Program-made: the position numbers and the translations under genes
Shown here: positions 39,260 to 58,655 of the stretch, piece by piece
Position numbering within the stretch: the first letter of the stretch is position 1
Layout of the letters: the number at the start of each line of letters is the position of its first letter
Assembly (NCBI GenBank): GCA_964023275.1
Contig: OZ029916.1
Location: forward strand, 18,734,686-18,798,685
Length of the DNA stretch: 64,000 nucleotides
Direction: 5' to 3'
Source of the DNA: Norana najaformis
Lineage: Eukaryota > Annelida > Clitellata > Crassiclitellata > Hormogastridae
Notes under the pieces: generated by a model
What the model saw: only the letters and a program-made list of their open reading frames with translations
Told to the model about the DNA's origin: nothing
Databases searched by the model: none

Positions 39260-39366
39260 GACCTCAGATCCATGGCAACGTGCACAGTCACAGCAAACTC
39301 TGCTGGCGAAGGCTCACCGATCTCCGTGCAATTCGTTTTCCCAGGGAAACATGCACTGAATACCTG
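39260..39366 (+). CDS. Possible fibronectin type III-like fragment
   Basis: A plus frame reads ATCTVTANSAGEGSPISVQF, similar to the final strands of FN3 domains (YxVTVxAxNxAGEGxPS). An acceptor-like CTCAG ends at 39268. No GT donor is evident before the stop at 39365, and the preceding FN3 strands were not found. It may be a relic or coincidence. Confidence 0.2.
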
Positions 39367-40504
39367 ATATTTATTTCCGCGTACGAGTTGGTACGACTCC
39401 TCCAGAGACTTTCTTAGGAATGCATACGCAGAATTTCGACGCCTTCCTTCCCTCCTTCCTTCCTTCAAGATAGGTACACTGATGATAAGGCGCGTGCCGG
39501 AGGCGCGGGCACCTGCTGCGATGCTAACTTGATTGGCAGGACCAGGCACGGGCAGCCACAGTGCGCGGTCGACGAACAACTATAAGCCTACTAAACTTGG
39601 CTCTGAGGAGATAGCCGCTAGCAGATGAATTGATGGAAACGAATTGAACTATTGAAACTTCGTCGGTTGGGTGAAACAAGTGGGATCCACACGAGACCGA
39701 TTTGTGATTTTCAGTACAATCGCACAATCTACACGCACAAACACACACGCACTGCTCTGCAGAGACGAACACGCATAAGCACGCACATATGTGCACGAGC
39801 AGGCATCAAGCCAGTGTCACGTGCTGCGTCAGGGCAATTAGTTTGGGCCCACAGAGCTTGATCATTGAGAAAAAGTGTTTAGGTCACATAGGCCTATCAC
39901 GAATTATCCCACGAATTATTAATTTTGCAAGGTTTCAGAAGACGAGCCGTGTAGCGTAATTCAAATTTTGTATAGCCTCTCGTTTGTTAATCTACAACCC
40001 GGTCCCGAGCAGAACCGAACAGGCCATACCTATACGTGACGATAAACGGTAATCATCGGATTCATGGCAGTAGCAACTGTAAGGCTATGGTCTTGTTTGA
40101 GCGCTTGAGAAAAGCTAAATCAAAGAACGAGGACACTGTAGTGTGATGAATGGTGTAAATGCACAGTATTTTAAGAAGGACCCGGAACCTCTTATCTCTG
40201 AAACTCTGCCACTGCCATAATCGGTTGGTAGTAGTCTGAAGCCTGGAAAAAGGAAGATGAGGAGGAGGAGGACGCTAATCGTCTTTGTTATGACACAACG
40301 TCTTTAAACAGAAACTACCTATCTGTTACCTCCGAGAATCAGGCAAGTAAACAATCTGGTGTTATTATCAAAAAGGCCTTGATTGTTTAGCCACGGGGTC
40401 CTCAAGGGATTGTATTCGGATCTCCCAATTTCGCCATTCCTGAGCACGCCAATCTCTAGGACCCGAATGTCGGACGAAGTGATTGAACCACAGACAGGTC
40501 GTGG

Positions 40505-40680
40505 CATATTTCAGAGATTTAAATCTCGGTGTAGAACGGACCTTGCACGGGGACCTTAAATGGCAGGGCGCCCATTGAAACGGGCAGCGGTGGTGAAGGA
40601 TCTCGCTCGATCAATTCATTGAAAAATGAGCAGGGTCAAGGCCATACGGTTTACATTTTACATTTACCCCGTGGCATTTT
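40505..40680. repeat. Dispersed repeat family C, copy 2
   Basis: Same orientation as the 11985 copy, with GAGATTTAAATCTCGG at the left end and AATTCATTGAAAAATGAGCA in the centre. A partial copy follows at 41890-41975. Confidence 0.6.
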
Positions 40681-42840
40681 GGGAGATTGCTTCTTACCTT
40701 TGCGCAGAAGGCTCAAATGCACATGAGTAGGTTTATATTTGTGAAAAATCATACGTGTCTTGTAATCAATCAATGGCAACTTTGTAAACAATGTATGTAC
40801 ATACAGTATCTGAAAGCTTATATAGCGCATTTCAAGAACTTCAAAAAGCGTTGAAACGTGATTATCTAACAGATTTAAAATGGCACTTCTTGATATAAGC
40901 TGACAATTTTTCTTGAGTTATTTGCGGTGCCAAAGTTCGTACTTTGAGTCGAAGACTTTTCTATGAGGATGCATGGTCCAAGGCACGATGTGCCCTCATC
41001 GTTGTACGGGGGCACGGAACCCACAGGTCCCCACGTGCTGCAGAGCGAAGTGTTCGCTGACCCGGCTGGGTTGAGACAGGAACACAGAGGTCCCTGATGT
41101 ATTCTTGGGTTGAACCGTACATCGAAGTTCAGCCGAAGGGGAGAATCTTGAACGGAATTCTATTCTCAACTGGATATGGTTGTTGGATTGTTATTATCAA
41201 GCTTGCACTTCAGCCCGAAGCTCTTTAGACATCAAGACCACGCTCTTATGTGAAGTGTTGACTGATTGACTGACTGATTGGTGTTACTGATTGATCGATC
41301 GATCAACTGAGTGATGATTGAGTTTTACTGCATAAAATGGTCATTTCTTGTCTTTTATTATTTTTGGCTATGGTTTCACTTGAACGACTATTGATTATAT
41401 GCCTCGTGCATATTATGACAACGACGCCATAGAAGTCCTTAGATTAGATTATGTAGTTATTATTGTTGTCAGTATTATAAATTATTTATTATTATTATTA
41501 GATATTATTACATGTATTTCTATTACTAAAAGTAACATGACTGTGTGAATCAGAGGCCCAACATAGGACGAAAACTGCATTTATCAGAAGCAGGCAACTG
41601 GGTCCAATAAACCTCTCCTTATCATGCTTGTTCACATGATCTCGTGTGCTTCATAGTGCAAAACAGGCTGCTCAGCTCTGATCAATGCGAAAAGAAGCTT
41701 GTGGCGCCTCTAGCGAAGCAATGAGTAGTCTCTAACTTCCAGAAATCTCAGTGAAGAATTTTATGACAGCCAAGCTGTTGCAAATGTACTGTACGTTCAT
41801 ATCCTTCTAAAATTCCTTTAACAGACGAATGTGTCTAGACACCAATTAAACGATCGTCCGTGACCCAACAATTCACAACCATCATAACGGAATCTCTCTT
41901 GATAGATTCACTGAAAAATGAGCAGGGTCGAGGCCATACTGTCGCTGTAGAAAAACATGTAGGCCCTACATTTACATTTACCCAAACAACCTAACAGAGA
42001 AGGCAGAATATATACAGTAACACAAAGCAACTGTAGTTAGTGAAACAAATTATAGGACTACTAGCATAACATTAGCCTATATGCCATAATAATAGTCCTA
42101 AAATTTGTAATACTATACTATAGGCCTATGTTATAATATGTCTTTAGCCTTGTAATGCTAGTGATAATATTATATTGTGATTTCAAAAGAATAATTTATA
42201 CATATGTATGTATGTGTGTAAGCATGTATATATGCATGTGTGTATGTATGTATGCATGCATGTGTCTGATCATTTGTATAGTGCCTTTTTTGTATCTCTC
42301 TTAAACTAGAAGCTCTGAAGGGAAATATTCCTTCATATTTATATTGACTTAACAATTTTCGTAGAAATTATATGCTAATAACTTTATTGGGTATCCTGAC
42401 TTGAACAGCTGCAGATTCTCAGAGAGGAACATCACGTGACAGACCCCGGCCTACGTCTCATTATTCGGATGCAGTTCTGTGCAGCCCATTTATTCAGCCT
42501 AAATGCAACTGTGCTTGAGAAAACTGCTGGAGCAGATGCAGTCAATGAAATGAGATGTAGATGAAACTGGTGCTAAACATCCATGGGCAAAACCCTCCCA
42601 ATCGTTGAGGTATCCGCATTTAAGACCTCATGCCCTCGCATCCTATGATCGGATATTCGTAGCACTTCGAGTCATAGAAGCACTTGGTTTAGATGCATAC
42701 GGAGCACATGGAACCAGGATTTTATACACAAAGAGAATAACGCGGGGAGGTTTAAGAGTTCTCTTCCTCTGATCGAAGGCGTTGTTCCGGACTGGCTGGC
42801 CTCAGCGCCGCATCGCCCGAGGAACGTCCTCTATCGCCAT

Positions 42841-49692
<6,852 letters not shown>

Positions 49693-50589
49693 CTGTATCC
49701 GTGTGAATCACCTGCGCCTGTTATAGAAAAGATGGCCGTTGGTATGCCTATTCTGTCGCTTCGATCGATCTGCTGGTCATATGCGTCATTTACTAAATAA
49801 TTCTTGCATGTTTGGACTTCTATTGTAATAGAGTTTGCTTTTCGGAATGTTCTGTCAATCGTCCCTTGGATTTCGTATGTGTGGAGGCATGAGGTCGAAG
49901 CTTCACCCCTATTGGTCCTGTCCACATATTCAGATGGTGGACAGATTCCCAGCTGGACAATGTCCAGCCACAGACAGAGAGGCGAGAAGGGTCTTTGGGG
50001 TTGAGTCTATCGTCATTCACGGAGAGGTCCTACGACCAATCGGCCGGAAGGCCTGCTGTGCACAGACCCTGTGCACCAGTGGATATCTACGTCTTCTACC
50101 ATCTAAGAGAGAGCGCTGGAGGGTGAGGTAACCTAAGGAGGTATAGGATATCCAAATGGAGGGTTGGTTAATCTACACATGGGAATATAACCACTCTGAA
50201 AAAGAGGAACCATACAATATTATAATGTTGAAGCATCTCTTTTTAGAACACACAAGAGGACGAATAGGATTGACATAATGCATTACACAAAGTATCAACA
50301 TAGCATTCGGGGTATAGGAATCCAATCCCTACTAAGGAAAGTAATCCCAATGAAAAACTAAAAAGAAACCGTACAGTTGTGTAGTATATAATACGATAAA
50401 ACGTTTTAGATTACACGCAAGGACTAATAGGACTGACATAATGCAGTATACAAGATTTCTACATAACATTTTCCAACTGAAAAGAAACCAAACTAGACAA
50501 CAAAGCAGTGTACAGGATTTCTACGTCTTTCAAACGTTAAAGAAGCGAGAATAGACAACTATGCAATGTATAAGATTTCTACGTAGGAT

Positions 50590-51300
50590 CATTTTCCAAC
50601 ATTAAGGCCGCCAGGACATCAAGGTTATCGCGGTGCTGGTCAACTTCTCTCTGCTTCTTGCTGTCAAGCCAAGGGGCTGGAAACTTAGAGTGGATGATAG
50701 TTCGTTTGATGTTTTTAATATTTTTTAACTCTAAAATAGGTTTAATGGAAAAAATTTGTTCTAGATATGGATTCTCATGAATAAAAGTTTTCCATAATTT
50801 ATTAAAAGTTATTTTCAAAACATTTTTTTCATATTTGTTTTCAAAGATCAGTAACAACACAGGTCGATCTGAGGTTGTTTTAAGTTTGCAGTCAAGTAAA
50901 GTTTCTCTTTTCTGCTTTGTGGTTTGATGAAAGTATTAATAAGAAAGTTTTCTGGGTAGTGCCGTAATCTAAAATTATTCACTAACAATTGGATGTTATT
51001 TTCTAAATCCACTGGGTCTGAAATAATGCGTTTCAGCCTAAACATCTGACTGAAAGTACTAGAACTTTTTATATGATTCAGATGGTTGCTATAAAATCAA
51101 GATAAAGTTTTTTATCAGTTGGTTTGATATAAATGGTAGTGTGTAGGTGACCATTAGTTTTAATGATTTTAACGTCTAAGAAAGAGATATCAGTTTAAGA
51201 ATAGCTAAGGGTAAATTTTAAATCAGGGTGAGATGCGTTAAGAGAGTTAAAATATTCTAAAGTTCGTCTAATGGATTGTTCCAGATGTCAGATCAATAAA
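50590..51300 (-). mobile_element. Penelope-like element remnant (C-terminal reverse transcriptase region)
   Basis: On the minus strand, in order: SIRRTLEYFNSLNASHPDLK, ISFLDVKIIKTNGHLHTTIY with IKPTDKKLYLDF, then after a frameshift FSQMFRLKRIISDPVDLENN, IQLLVNNFRLRHYPENFL and INTFIKPQSR. The FLDVxI...KPTD...LRLKRICSD order is the C-terminal part of Penelope-like reverse transcriptases. At least two stops and one frameshift (near 51050-51060) show that the copy is dead. A GIY-YIG endonuclease was not recognised downstream. Confidence 0.7.
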
Positions 51301-52404
51301 CGTTTTGGTGGTGTGATGTGTGTACTCAGCATGAACAGTATGTACTTACAAGTAAAAGCATATTGCAGATAGTAATTAGAAAATTTTACGAGGTGATCGC
51401 GTGGTTGTCTTGCTTGCCTCGTGACTTATTGATCGTCGATTTGCAATGCATGGACGAATATTGTGAACCGAAAAACCGCAATTGGTTTCAGTTTGCTGCC
51501 CTCCACTATACTCTGGCACCAGCGTAGCTATGCGTTGGGACGGGAAGGACTTTAGATAATCCATTCTCCATTCGTTTACACCCGATGGCAATAGGCAATC
51601 GGAGGCTCACAGCATGCCCAATGCTTTTATATAGACACATACATTAAAGTGAGCTGTGTCATACCTCATCGTATACCTCTGCAGAGCAAAGCATTTGCAA
51701 ACGCCAGTAGGCCTATGATTGCACAACCTTCTAGCGCCGGTTATAGGCCTACCTTCAGATGGTATCTTGTATTAAGGAAGAGCATCTCACCAAATGTAAC
51801 AAAGGTCGAATTAAGAACCGTCAGTGTCCAACGAATCCGCACTTCTGCCGCGCACCTGAACTCCATCCAAATGCCTATGTGCACAGTTAACATCAACAAA
51901 TTACCTCTGAAATAAATAAATAAATAAATAAATTATCTATAATGATCTGACAAAAACAATTGATAATTGACTCTTAATAAAAAAACATCAATTAATCTAT
52001 TTCGGTTCAGTCATTCGGTAGTTCATCCATTCACTATTCATATCATTAATGTAAAAAGGAAATTATGATCGACAGCAAGAGAAGAATCTGTATAGATATT
52101 CCCACCTTCTTATATTCTTCTCGCAGCTCTGTAGGTCGTAGATCCAAGTGTTTTGCACGTACTATCTGTGTGTGGAGAACTGCATGAGACTAAGGCCCAT
52201 CTACCTTTGTGGCTGATTCATTCATGCATCGATGCATGTATGCATTTGGCGTAAGCCATCTGGCGGGCCATGGATGCCTCATGCGTTAGACGCAGGCATT
52301 ACAGCGCAGAGGCGGAGTTGCTCAGTGACTTCGTTATCTGCAATTTACTACGCAGATGTGTTTGGCTGACCACAGCGAAAAGGCTTCAAGAGTCGATAAA
52401 CCAC

Positions 52405-52553
52405 CATCACCACCACCACCACCACCACCACCACCACCACCACCACCACCACCACCAACACCAACACCACCACCACCACCACCACCACCACCTCCACCAC
52501 CTCCACCACCACCACCACCAACACCACCAACACCACCACCACCACCACCACCA
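52405..52553. repeat. (CAC)n microsatellite, about 150 bp
   Basis: CAC/CCA triplets with AACACC and CTCCAC variants. Open in five frames (poly-His, poly-Pro, poly-Thr type), none of them a gene. CACA and TA dinucleotide runs follow to 52710. Confidence 0.97.
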
Positions 52554-53614
52554 CTTCACTGGTAATGGACATTCCACACACACGCACATACACACGCAAA
52601 TACACTCACGTGCACACATACACACAGATACTCATGCACACATGCACACTGCTCGGGCGCCCAAAAAACATATGACCAAAAGTCATAAAATATATATATA
52701 TATATATACATATATGTATGCTATATAACGGATTGTTGATTTTTTCTAATCTGTATAGGAATCGCTGTGTTTTGGGAGGGGGTCTTAATTCAATGGATTG
52801 CAATCCCGGAGGGGCGTCTCCTGGGGCGTCCTGTATACTCCCTCATCGTTCGTCCATCAGTCGCTCCGACTGGGATATCACAGTGGGCTCGGGCGTTGCT
52901 TGGTTTCAATGCGTCCTCGATAAGGCTTTGCTGAAATCGCTGATGAAGCATTCGATCCTTCGGATATCGATCCTTCGTCTAAATCAGCTGCTATTCTGGC
53001 GCCCGCTGTGTGTATATCCTGCAGATGGCGCTGATCGAATTTAGTTCCCGAGATACAGAGCATCGTGCGACACCGCTTAGAATGTTCAGCGACCTGTAAC
53101 TGGACAGCGATGCGTTTTGGTTAAGGCGTGGCGCCGTCTGGTCCTCGGGCAGCCATTTCTTTTTAAAAGCAGGCGGTAAGATGGATAGATATTACGAGGA
53201 AGCTGCACACAGTCATTTGACCAGCGCAGAATTTTCCTCTTTTAGAGGCTGTGGGGCTCTTTGCACGGCTTAATGTTGTCTGTTTACAAGAGCTTCGGCA
53301 TGGGAGATACATGAGACTATCGACCACTTGAAATCCGTCAATCAGAGATGCTTTTGGCCTACACGTTTGATCCCGAAGATTTCAGTTTTGGTCTGCGTAA
53401 GTTCGGGTTTGTTAATAGTGATGGAGGCCTGCTGGTGATGACTAAAAAAACTGACGAAAAGATCGTTAAAATGTAATGATTAAAAAGAACGTCGACAATT
53501 TTTAGATGAAGTTAAGAACGGCCTTTTTGCTCATTTGGCATCGGTGTAAACTTGTGGAACATTGTGTCCACCACTGCATTGTCCCGCAGGAAGAAAATCG
53601 TGCCAACGCTTTTT

Positions 53615-53965
53615 CTTGTTTAGAATTCCACCAAGCTTCATTTATAAAGCTAACTCCGTCTGGAGTCGGCTTTTGCTTGTTTCGAATTCCACCAAGCTTC
53701 ATTTATAAAGCTAACTCCGTCTGGAGTCGACTTTTGCTTGTTTCGAATTCCACCAAGCTTCATTTATAAAGCTAACTCCGTCTGGAATCGGCTTTTGCTT
53801 GTTTAGAATTCCACCAAGCTTCATTTGTAAAGGTAACTCCGTCTGGAGTCGGCTTTTGCTTGTTTAGAATTTCACCAAGCTTCATTTGTAAAGGTAACTC
53901 CGTCTGGAATCGGCTTTTGCTTGTTTAGAATTCCACCAAGCTTCATTTATAAGAGTAGTTCCGTG
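53615..53965. repeat. 61-bp minisatellite, about 5.7 copies
   Basis: CTTGTTTAGAATTCCACCAA, GCTTCATTTATAAAGCTAAC and TCCGTCTGGAGTCGGCTTTTG repeat at a period of exactly 61 bp (starts 53615, 53676, 53737, 53798, 53859, 53920). Because 61 is not a multiple of three, the open frames over it are unlikely to be coding. Confidence 0.95.
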
Positions 53966-55416
53966 TGAAATATGCGTATTGTAATGACGTTAGAAGGACT
54001 AACTGTTGGCCTCAGTCCATCGTTGCGACAACCACTTCTGCCAGCCACGTTCGTAATATAATAATCTATCGTTCAGTGAGATTCTGTTGGGCCACATTAA
54101 TTAGCGGCTCAGTGCCGGCTCGCTAAATTAACAAGCCCCATGACGTGGCTGTCTGCTATGGGCACTGTTGTTAATCGTGTCGTTTCAGCCCTAAAATCCT
54201 GGATACTGGCCGCAGTGTAACGCCTTTGAGTGTTTCTTTATCAGTGATATATTTAACGACAGCACATAAAGGGCAGGAGTCACATTTGAAAGCTTCTGAA
54301 CCAGATAAAGGGGCATCCAGCAGTGTGGCTGTTTACGGCCTCGTAGGCAAGAGAGCTGCATATGGTCGCCGATACTACCTCGCATTTTGAACCATTTAGG
54401 TGCAGATGAAGCTCTGCATTTCTGCTCAATCAATGCCATATCTGCAGCAACTACGTGTGCCTCTCCGCCCAGGGTGAGGTCATCCAAGTGTCCAAGAATT
54501 AGAGAAGACTAGAAGTTAATCAGAAGCGGCTGAAGTGAAAGGCAGAAGACCTGAAAGTCTATTTGCTGAGGACCGACCTGAGACATGAGATTGAAATTAG
54601 TATATCTCAGACTGAATGGCTCCGAGTAAGCTAGGTAGCAAAACAGTGCTAGTTCCGGCAAGAGGTCTATAATTACACTGACGTGAAATTTACGGGGATT
54701 GGATACTATACATTGTTTTGCTAAACTAAGTATCCTAGAAATTAACTCCGTTAATAGACTTCAAATTTCTGTATTTATGTTCCACTACTAACATAAACTG
54801 CTGTCCTCAGTTTTTGCTGGTTACGTTCTAAGCATTTCTGGTCGTCATTCTCACTTCACTAGAATTCAAGGTTTAGTTTTGCTTGTGCTAAAATACCCGG
54901 GTATTTAATATTAAATGTGCTGATCCGTCCGTTTGCAACAATCGCCAGTTACCGAATGTGAAACTATTTAAGAAGTAGATAAGAAAGCTGCTAAACACCT
55001 GTATTGGCTTCTAATGCGATGGCACATACAGTATTCTGTTTTCATAGAAATTGACTTACATATAGTTTATTTTTTACTCTTCTTTCGTGTACGGTGCTCA
55101 TAGCTTATTTAGTTTGCTTATGTTCTCGTTGTGTATAGGACAGTGCAGTATTTATAGTTCTCATGAATTTGATTTGTATATAGTTTATTTCTAGTTTCCC
55201 CATATGTAGGGTTTGTAGCCTACATGGCTTATTTCAGTTTGATTGTGCTGAACCATTTCTACATTGTGATTGCCACCCACTTTAGTTAATAAGAGACCCT
55301 AAATAAACGGGACTTTGGTCATTTCTGGGTCTGCCTTTTGAATCCTGGTACATTGTACGCTGTCTGTAAATATGACCTGTTGCATTTGGGATCAGTAAAA
55401 GAGTTGATTGACATAT

Positions 55417-55530
55417 TATTATTATTATTATTATTATTACTACTACTACTACTACTACTACTACTACCACTACTACTACTACCACTACCACCACTACTAC
55501 TACTATTACTACTTTTATTATTATCATTAT
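55417..55530. repeat. (ATT)n-(ACT)n compound microsatellite
   Basis: ATT triplets, then ACT/CCA triplets, then ATT again; no gene seen from 53970 to 57090 apart from repeats. Confidence 0.95.
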
Positions 55531-56029
55531 TGTTTCCCCAAGGTATATATGATCCCTCAGGATTAAAAAATGTCCGAATAAAATGATAAATTATCTGGAA
55601 CGACTACATCTCGTCAAGTTCACGCATGGCGAAAATGCTACGGAAGGCAACGCATTGAACCGCTGAATTGCTTTAGCTAGACGCTGGAAGAGATAACAAG
55701 TTTCTTTGCGATCTTCGGAAGTTTGAGAAAAAATAGCTCCCTAAGTACGTAATAAGATCCAGCCCAGTGCTATTAAAGGGGCCAAGAGTCTCGAATGCCA
55801 GTGGTGTAAAGTGGTACATTAAAAGGAGTTGACTGTACTTCGCATTTTTCTGGAGGCCGCCAGCTCTGCGGCTGCCCTGCCGTTTGCAGCAATTGTCTGC
55901 GAGTAAGAAGGAGCGACAAGTGTCAATTACTGTAACATCCCAGATTAGAATGCGGCCATTACGCCAAAGGATAAGGATGAGACCATCAGGTCTCTTGCAT
56001 CCGTTCTAGAAATTCCGGGTGGTTCTCTG

Positions 56030-56034
<5 letters not shown>

Positions 56035-56102
<68 letters not shown>

Positions 56103-56150
56103 CACTATTATTATTATTATTTATTATTATTTTTTTATATTATTATTAAT
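56035..56150. repeat. (ACT)n-(ATT)n microsatellite
   Basis: About 24 ACT units followed by an AT-rich trinucleotide tail. Confidence 0.95.
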
Positions 56151-56464
56151 GTATTTATTGAGTGCCACAATCTATTGACAAAGCATCAGTCGATGACGCT
56201 GAGCAGTTGTGCGTGTAGGAGTTGCTCAAAGTCCCTATACAGTAACCGTCTGAGGGGGGGCTCAACCAGCACAATCTAAGTTTGCGAGGCGAGCGCTAAA
56301 ACCAATCGACTATATCTGCCACACGTATTATGTTCAGGCTGTGACTGATGACTGGCAGGAATACAAAAACACCCCATTTATAAAATAGTTATATAAAAAT
56401 TCAGGGCAAGAGGGCTGAGGGTAGAGTTGGCGGAGCGCTCTGGTTTCGAGGACTGGACATTGCA

Positions 56465-56595
56465 AGATAAATGTAAATGTACACGGTTTTACATAGCGAC
56501 TGTATGGCCTCTACCCTGCTCATTTTGCAATGAATTTATCAGATGAGATCCTTCACCACAGCTACTCGTTTGAATGGGCATACCATTCATCGTTA
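56465..56595. repeat. Dispersed repeat family C, inverted copy 4
   Basis: Contains TATGGCCTCTACCCTGCTCA, ATGAATTTATCAGATGAGAT and TCGTTTGAATGGGCATACCA in the order of the 38030 copy. The left end includes a TAAATGTAAATGTACA segment matching ACATGTACATTTA of the other copies. Confidence 0.55.
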
Positions 56596-57094
56596 GTATG
56601 CCCAATACCATATTAACCCCAGCATTGCGAAGGAACAGCCATCTTTATTAAAATAATTTAAATGGGTTCGTGTCAGTTATAGGCTGGCAGGAATTGGCAG
56701 AAACTGGCTTGCTGATTGTCGAATTTTCACTACAATCAAAACTTGAATGTAAACTGTACTTAGACTTTCTTTCTTTCTTAATAAAATGTTTCACAAGAAT
56801 AAACGAAACTCTTGAGACTAATGCAAGGAGATTCGGCAAGGTTGCGATGGGAGAAACTATGACTGTAATTGCAGTTGCAGGTCGCGCCACTGTGGCAACC
56901 GGTTACTTGAAGAGCACGTGGTAATAAATTCAGATGCCGTCATTATACAACGATGCATATTGGGATGATTGATGACTCACGCACGTAGGCTACAGCCGCT
57001 GGCAAATAATCCAGACTAAGCTACTAGAATACGCTCTACTCCAGAGTTCATAACTCTTTGGGTAGAGCCATAAGTAGGAGAATATGATCCCTAT

Positions 57095-57430
57095 GCTTAA
57101 ACCTTTTCCGTGGCTTCCTGTTCAGCAGAGGATTTATTTCAAATTGGGGCTTAGGCCTCTAGTTTATAAAACATTGAACTCTGGCCAATCGCAATACTTA
57201 AAATCAGTCCTCATTCCCCAGATTTAGCATTATTCAACAAGGTCATCTGATTGCCCTTCTCTAGTCATAACTAGAACTGCAACTGTTCTTGACGAACGAG
57301 CCTTTTTGATTGATGGACCTAGATGTTGGAACTCTCTACCTGTATCTGTTTGTTCTGCTCAGTCGCTTCTGTCATTTCGTTATCGAGTTAAGACTTACTT
57401 TATTCTCCATTGTTTTCCTGTCTTTCCTGT
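57095..57430 (+). mobile_element. LINE ORF2 C-terminal remnant (CR1/L2-like)
   Basis: Plus-strand pieces LPVQQRIYFKLGLRPLVYKT, STRSSDCPSLV and RAFLIDGPRCWNSLPVSVCS parallel the copy at 45485-45830. One in-frame stop is visible near 57225. The tail runs into the TGTCTTCC dodecamer array at 57436, which may have expanded from the element's 3' end. Confidence 0.65.
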
Positions 57431-57435
57431 CCTCT

Positions 57436-57625
57436 TTCTACTGTCTGTTTTCCTGTCTGTCTTCCTGTCTGTCTTCCTGTCTGTCTTCCTGTCTGTCTTC
57501 CTGTCTGTCTTCCTGTCTGTCTTCCTGTCTGTCTTCCTGTCTGTCTTCCTGTCTGTCTTCCTGTCTGTCTTCCTGTCTGTCTTCCTGTCTGTCTTCCTGT
57601 CTGTCTTCCTGCCTGTCTTCCTTTA
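57436..57625. repeat. 12-bp tandem array (CTGTCTGTCTTC)n
   Basis: About 15 nearly identical dodecamers directly after a LINE 3' end. Because the unit is 12 bp, all frames stay open, but none is a gene. Confidence 0.95.
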
Positions 57626-58193
57626 TGTCTCAATGGTTTACCATAACTTACTGTATCTTAGTTTTATAAATTGAAACAAACAACTTAGGGAAATTAGGGA
57701 AATTATTTATGGACCGGAAAAAACATCCGGCAGCCACTTCCGGTCTGTACATGATCTATGACCGATCACGTCGAATGTCAGATTCAGGCGCCTAATCAAA
57801 CAAACCATTAGGTCTCTTCAGAACGGTGTGCTGTGTACATGGTGAATGCGTAATAAAGGCAGCCATCAAGCAACTTGAACCAAGTACGGCCTACTCTTGT
57901 GGCCAGCTTCTGATAAAAGCAGACATTAACGCAACCCTTAGACATACATATGCTGTCCGTGAAGTCTGGTCAGCGCTCGGTACCACATGCATGTGTATAA
58001 ATGTACGTATTCTATGTATCTAACTATGTATTCTATGTATCTTCGAAATCAGCCACAATGACTGCGTTTTATTACCATGCAGTTGCAGCAGACTTTTACA
58101 CCACTGCGGAGCCTACTTCTAAGGGTTTAGCGCAGTTCGGCGCTATATAAACAGTTTTCCTGGTTGCATGATGGGCTTATCGGGTTCATACTG

Positions 58194-58310
58194 ATGGAAA
58201 TGCGTGTTTCTGTTGTGGTGGTTGCTCTTGTGTCGGTTCTTTCATCGGCTAATCTCTTCAGTCCACTTCGTTGGGCTCAAAATAAGACGCAGCGCTGTTT
58301 CCTGCCCTGA
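58194..58310 (+). CDS. Hypothetical 38-residue open frame with signal-peptide-like start
   Basis: MEMRVSVVVVALVSVLSSAN is a good signal-peptide pattern, followed by LFSPLRWAQNKTQRCFLP and a stop. A TATATAAA lies about 50 bp upstream (58144-58151) but may belong to a repeat end. No dibasic cleavage site, partner exon or family is recognised. The opposite strand is open as well. Confidence 0.15.
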   Translation: MEMRVSVVVVALVSVLSSANLFSPLRWAQNKTQRCFLP

Positions 58311-58424
58311 TGACCACCAGGAACAGCCACGAGAAAGTCCGGCTGCTTCTGCTCAGTCGCCGACAATTTAGACCAATTCAGGCTCATTTCACATTTAGTC
58401 TTATCGGATTTAAGTTCACACACA

Positions 58425-58603
58425 CAGACAGACAGACAGAGACAAAGATACAGACACAAAGACAGAGATACAGAGATAGACAGAGAGAGAGAGAAGAGAG
58501 TGAGAGAGAGAGAAGACAGAAGAGAGAAGAGAGAGACAGAGAAAGAAAGAGAGACAGAGACAGACAGAGACAGAGACAGCGAGAGAGATGGAGAGAGAGG
58601 AGT

Positions 58604-58645
<42 letters not shown>

Positions 58646-58655
58646 AGAGAGAGAG
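58425..58655. repeat. (AGAC)n/(AG)n microsatellite
   Basis: Purine-rich mix of AGAC, AGAGAC and AG units. Long open frames on both strands here are repeat translation. Confidence 0.95.

Noticed and set aside
53506..53769. 87-codon frame across the 61-bp minisatellite
   Set aside because: The unit length is not a multiple of three and no other coding sign is present.
57306..57674. Plus-strand frames of about 120 codons with repeated VFLS or CLSS
   Set aside because: A 12-bp repeat keeps every frame open; only the first ~35 codons are LINE-derived.
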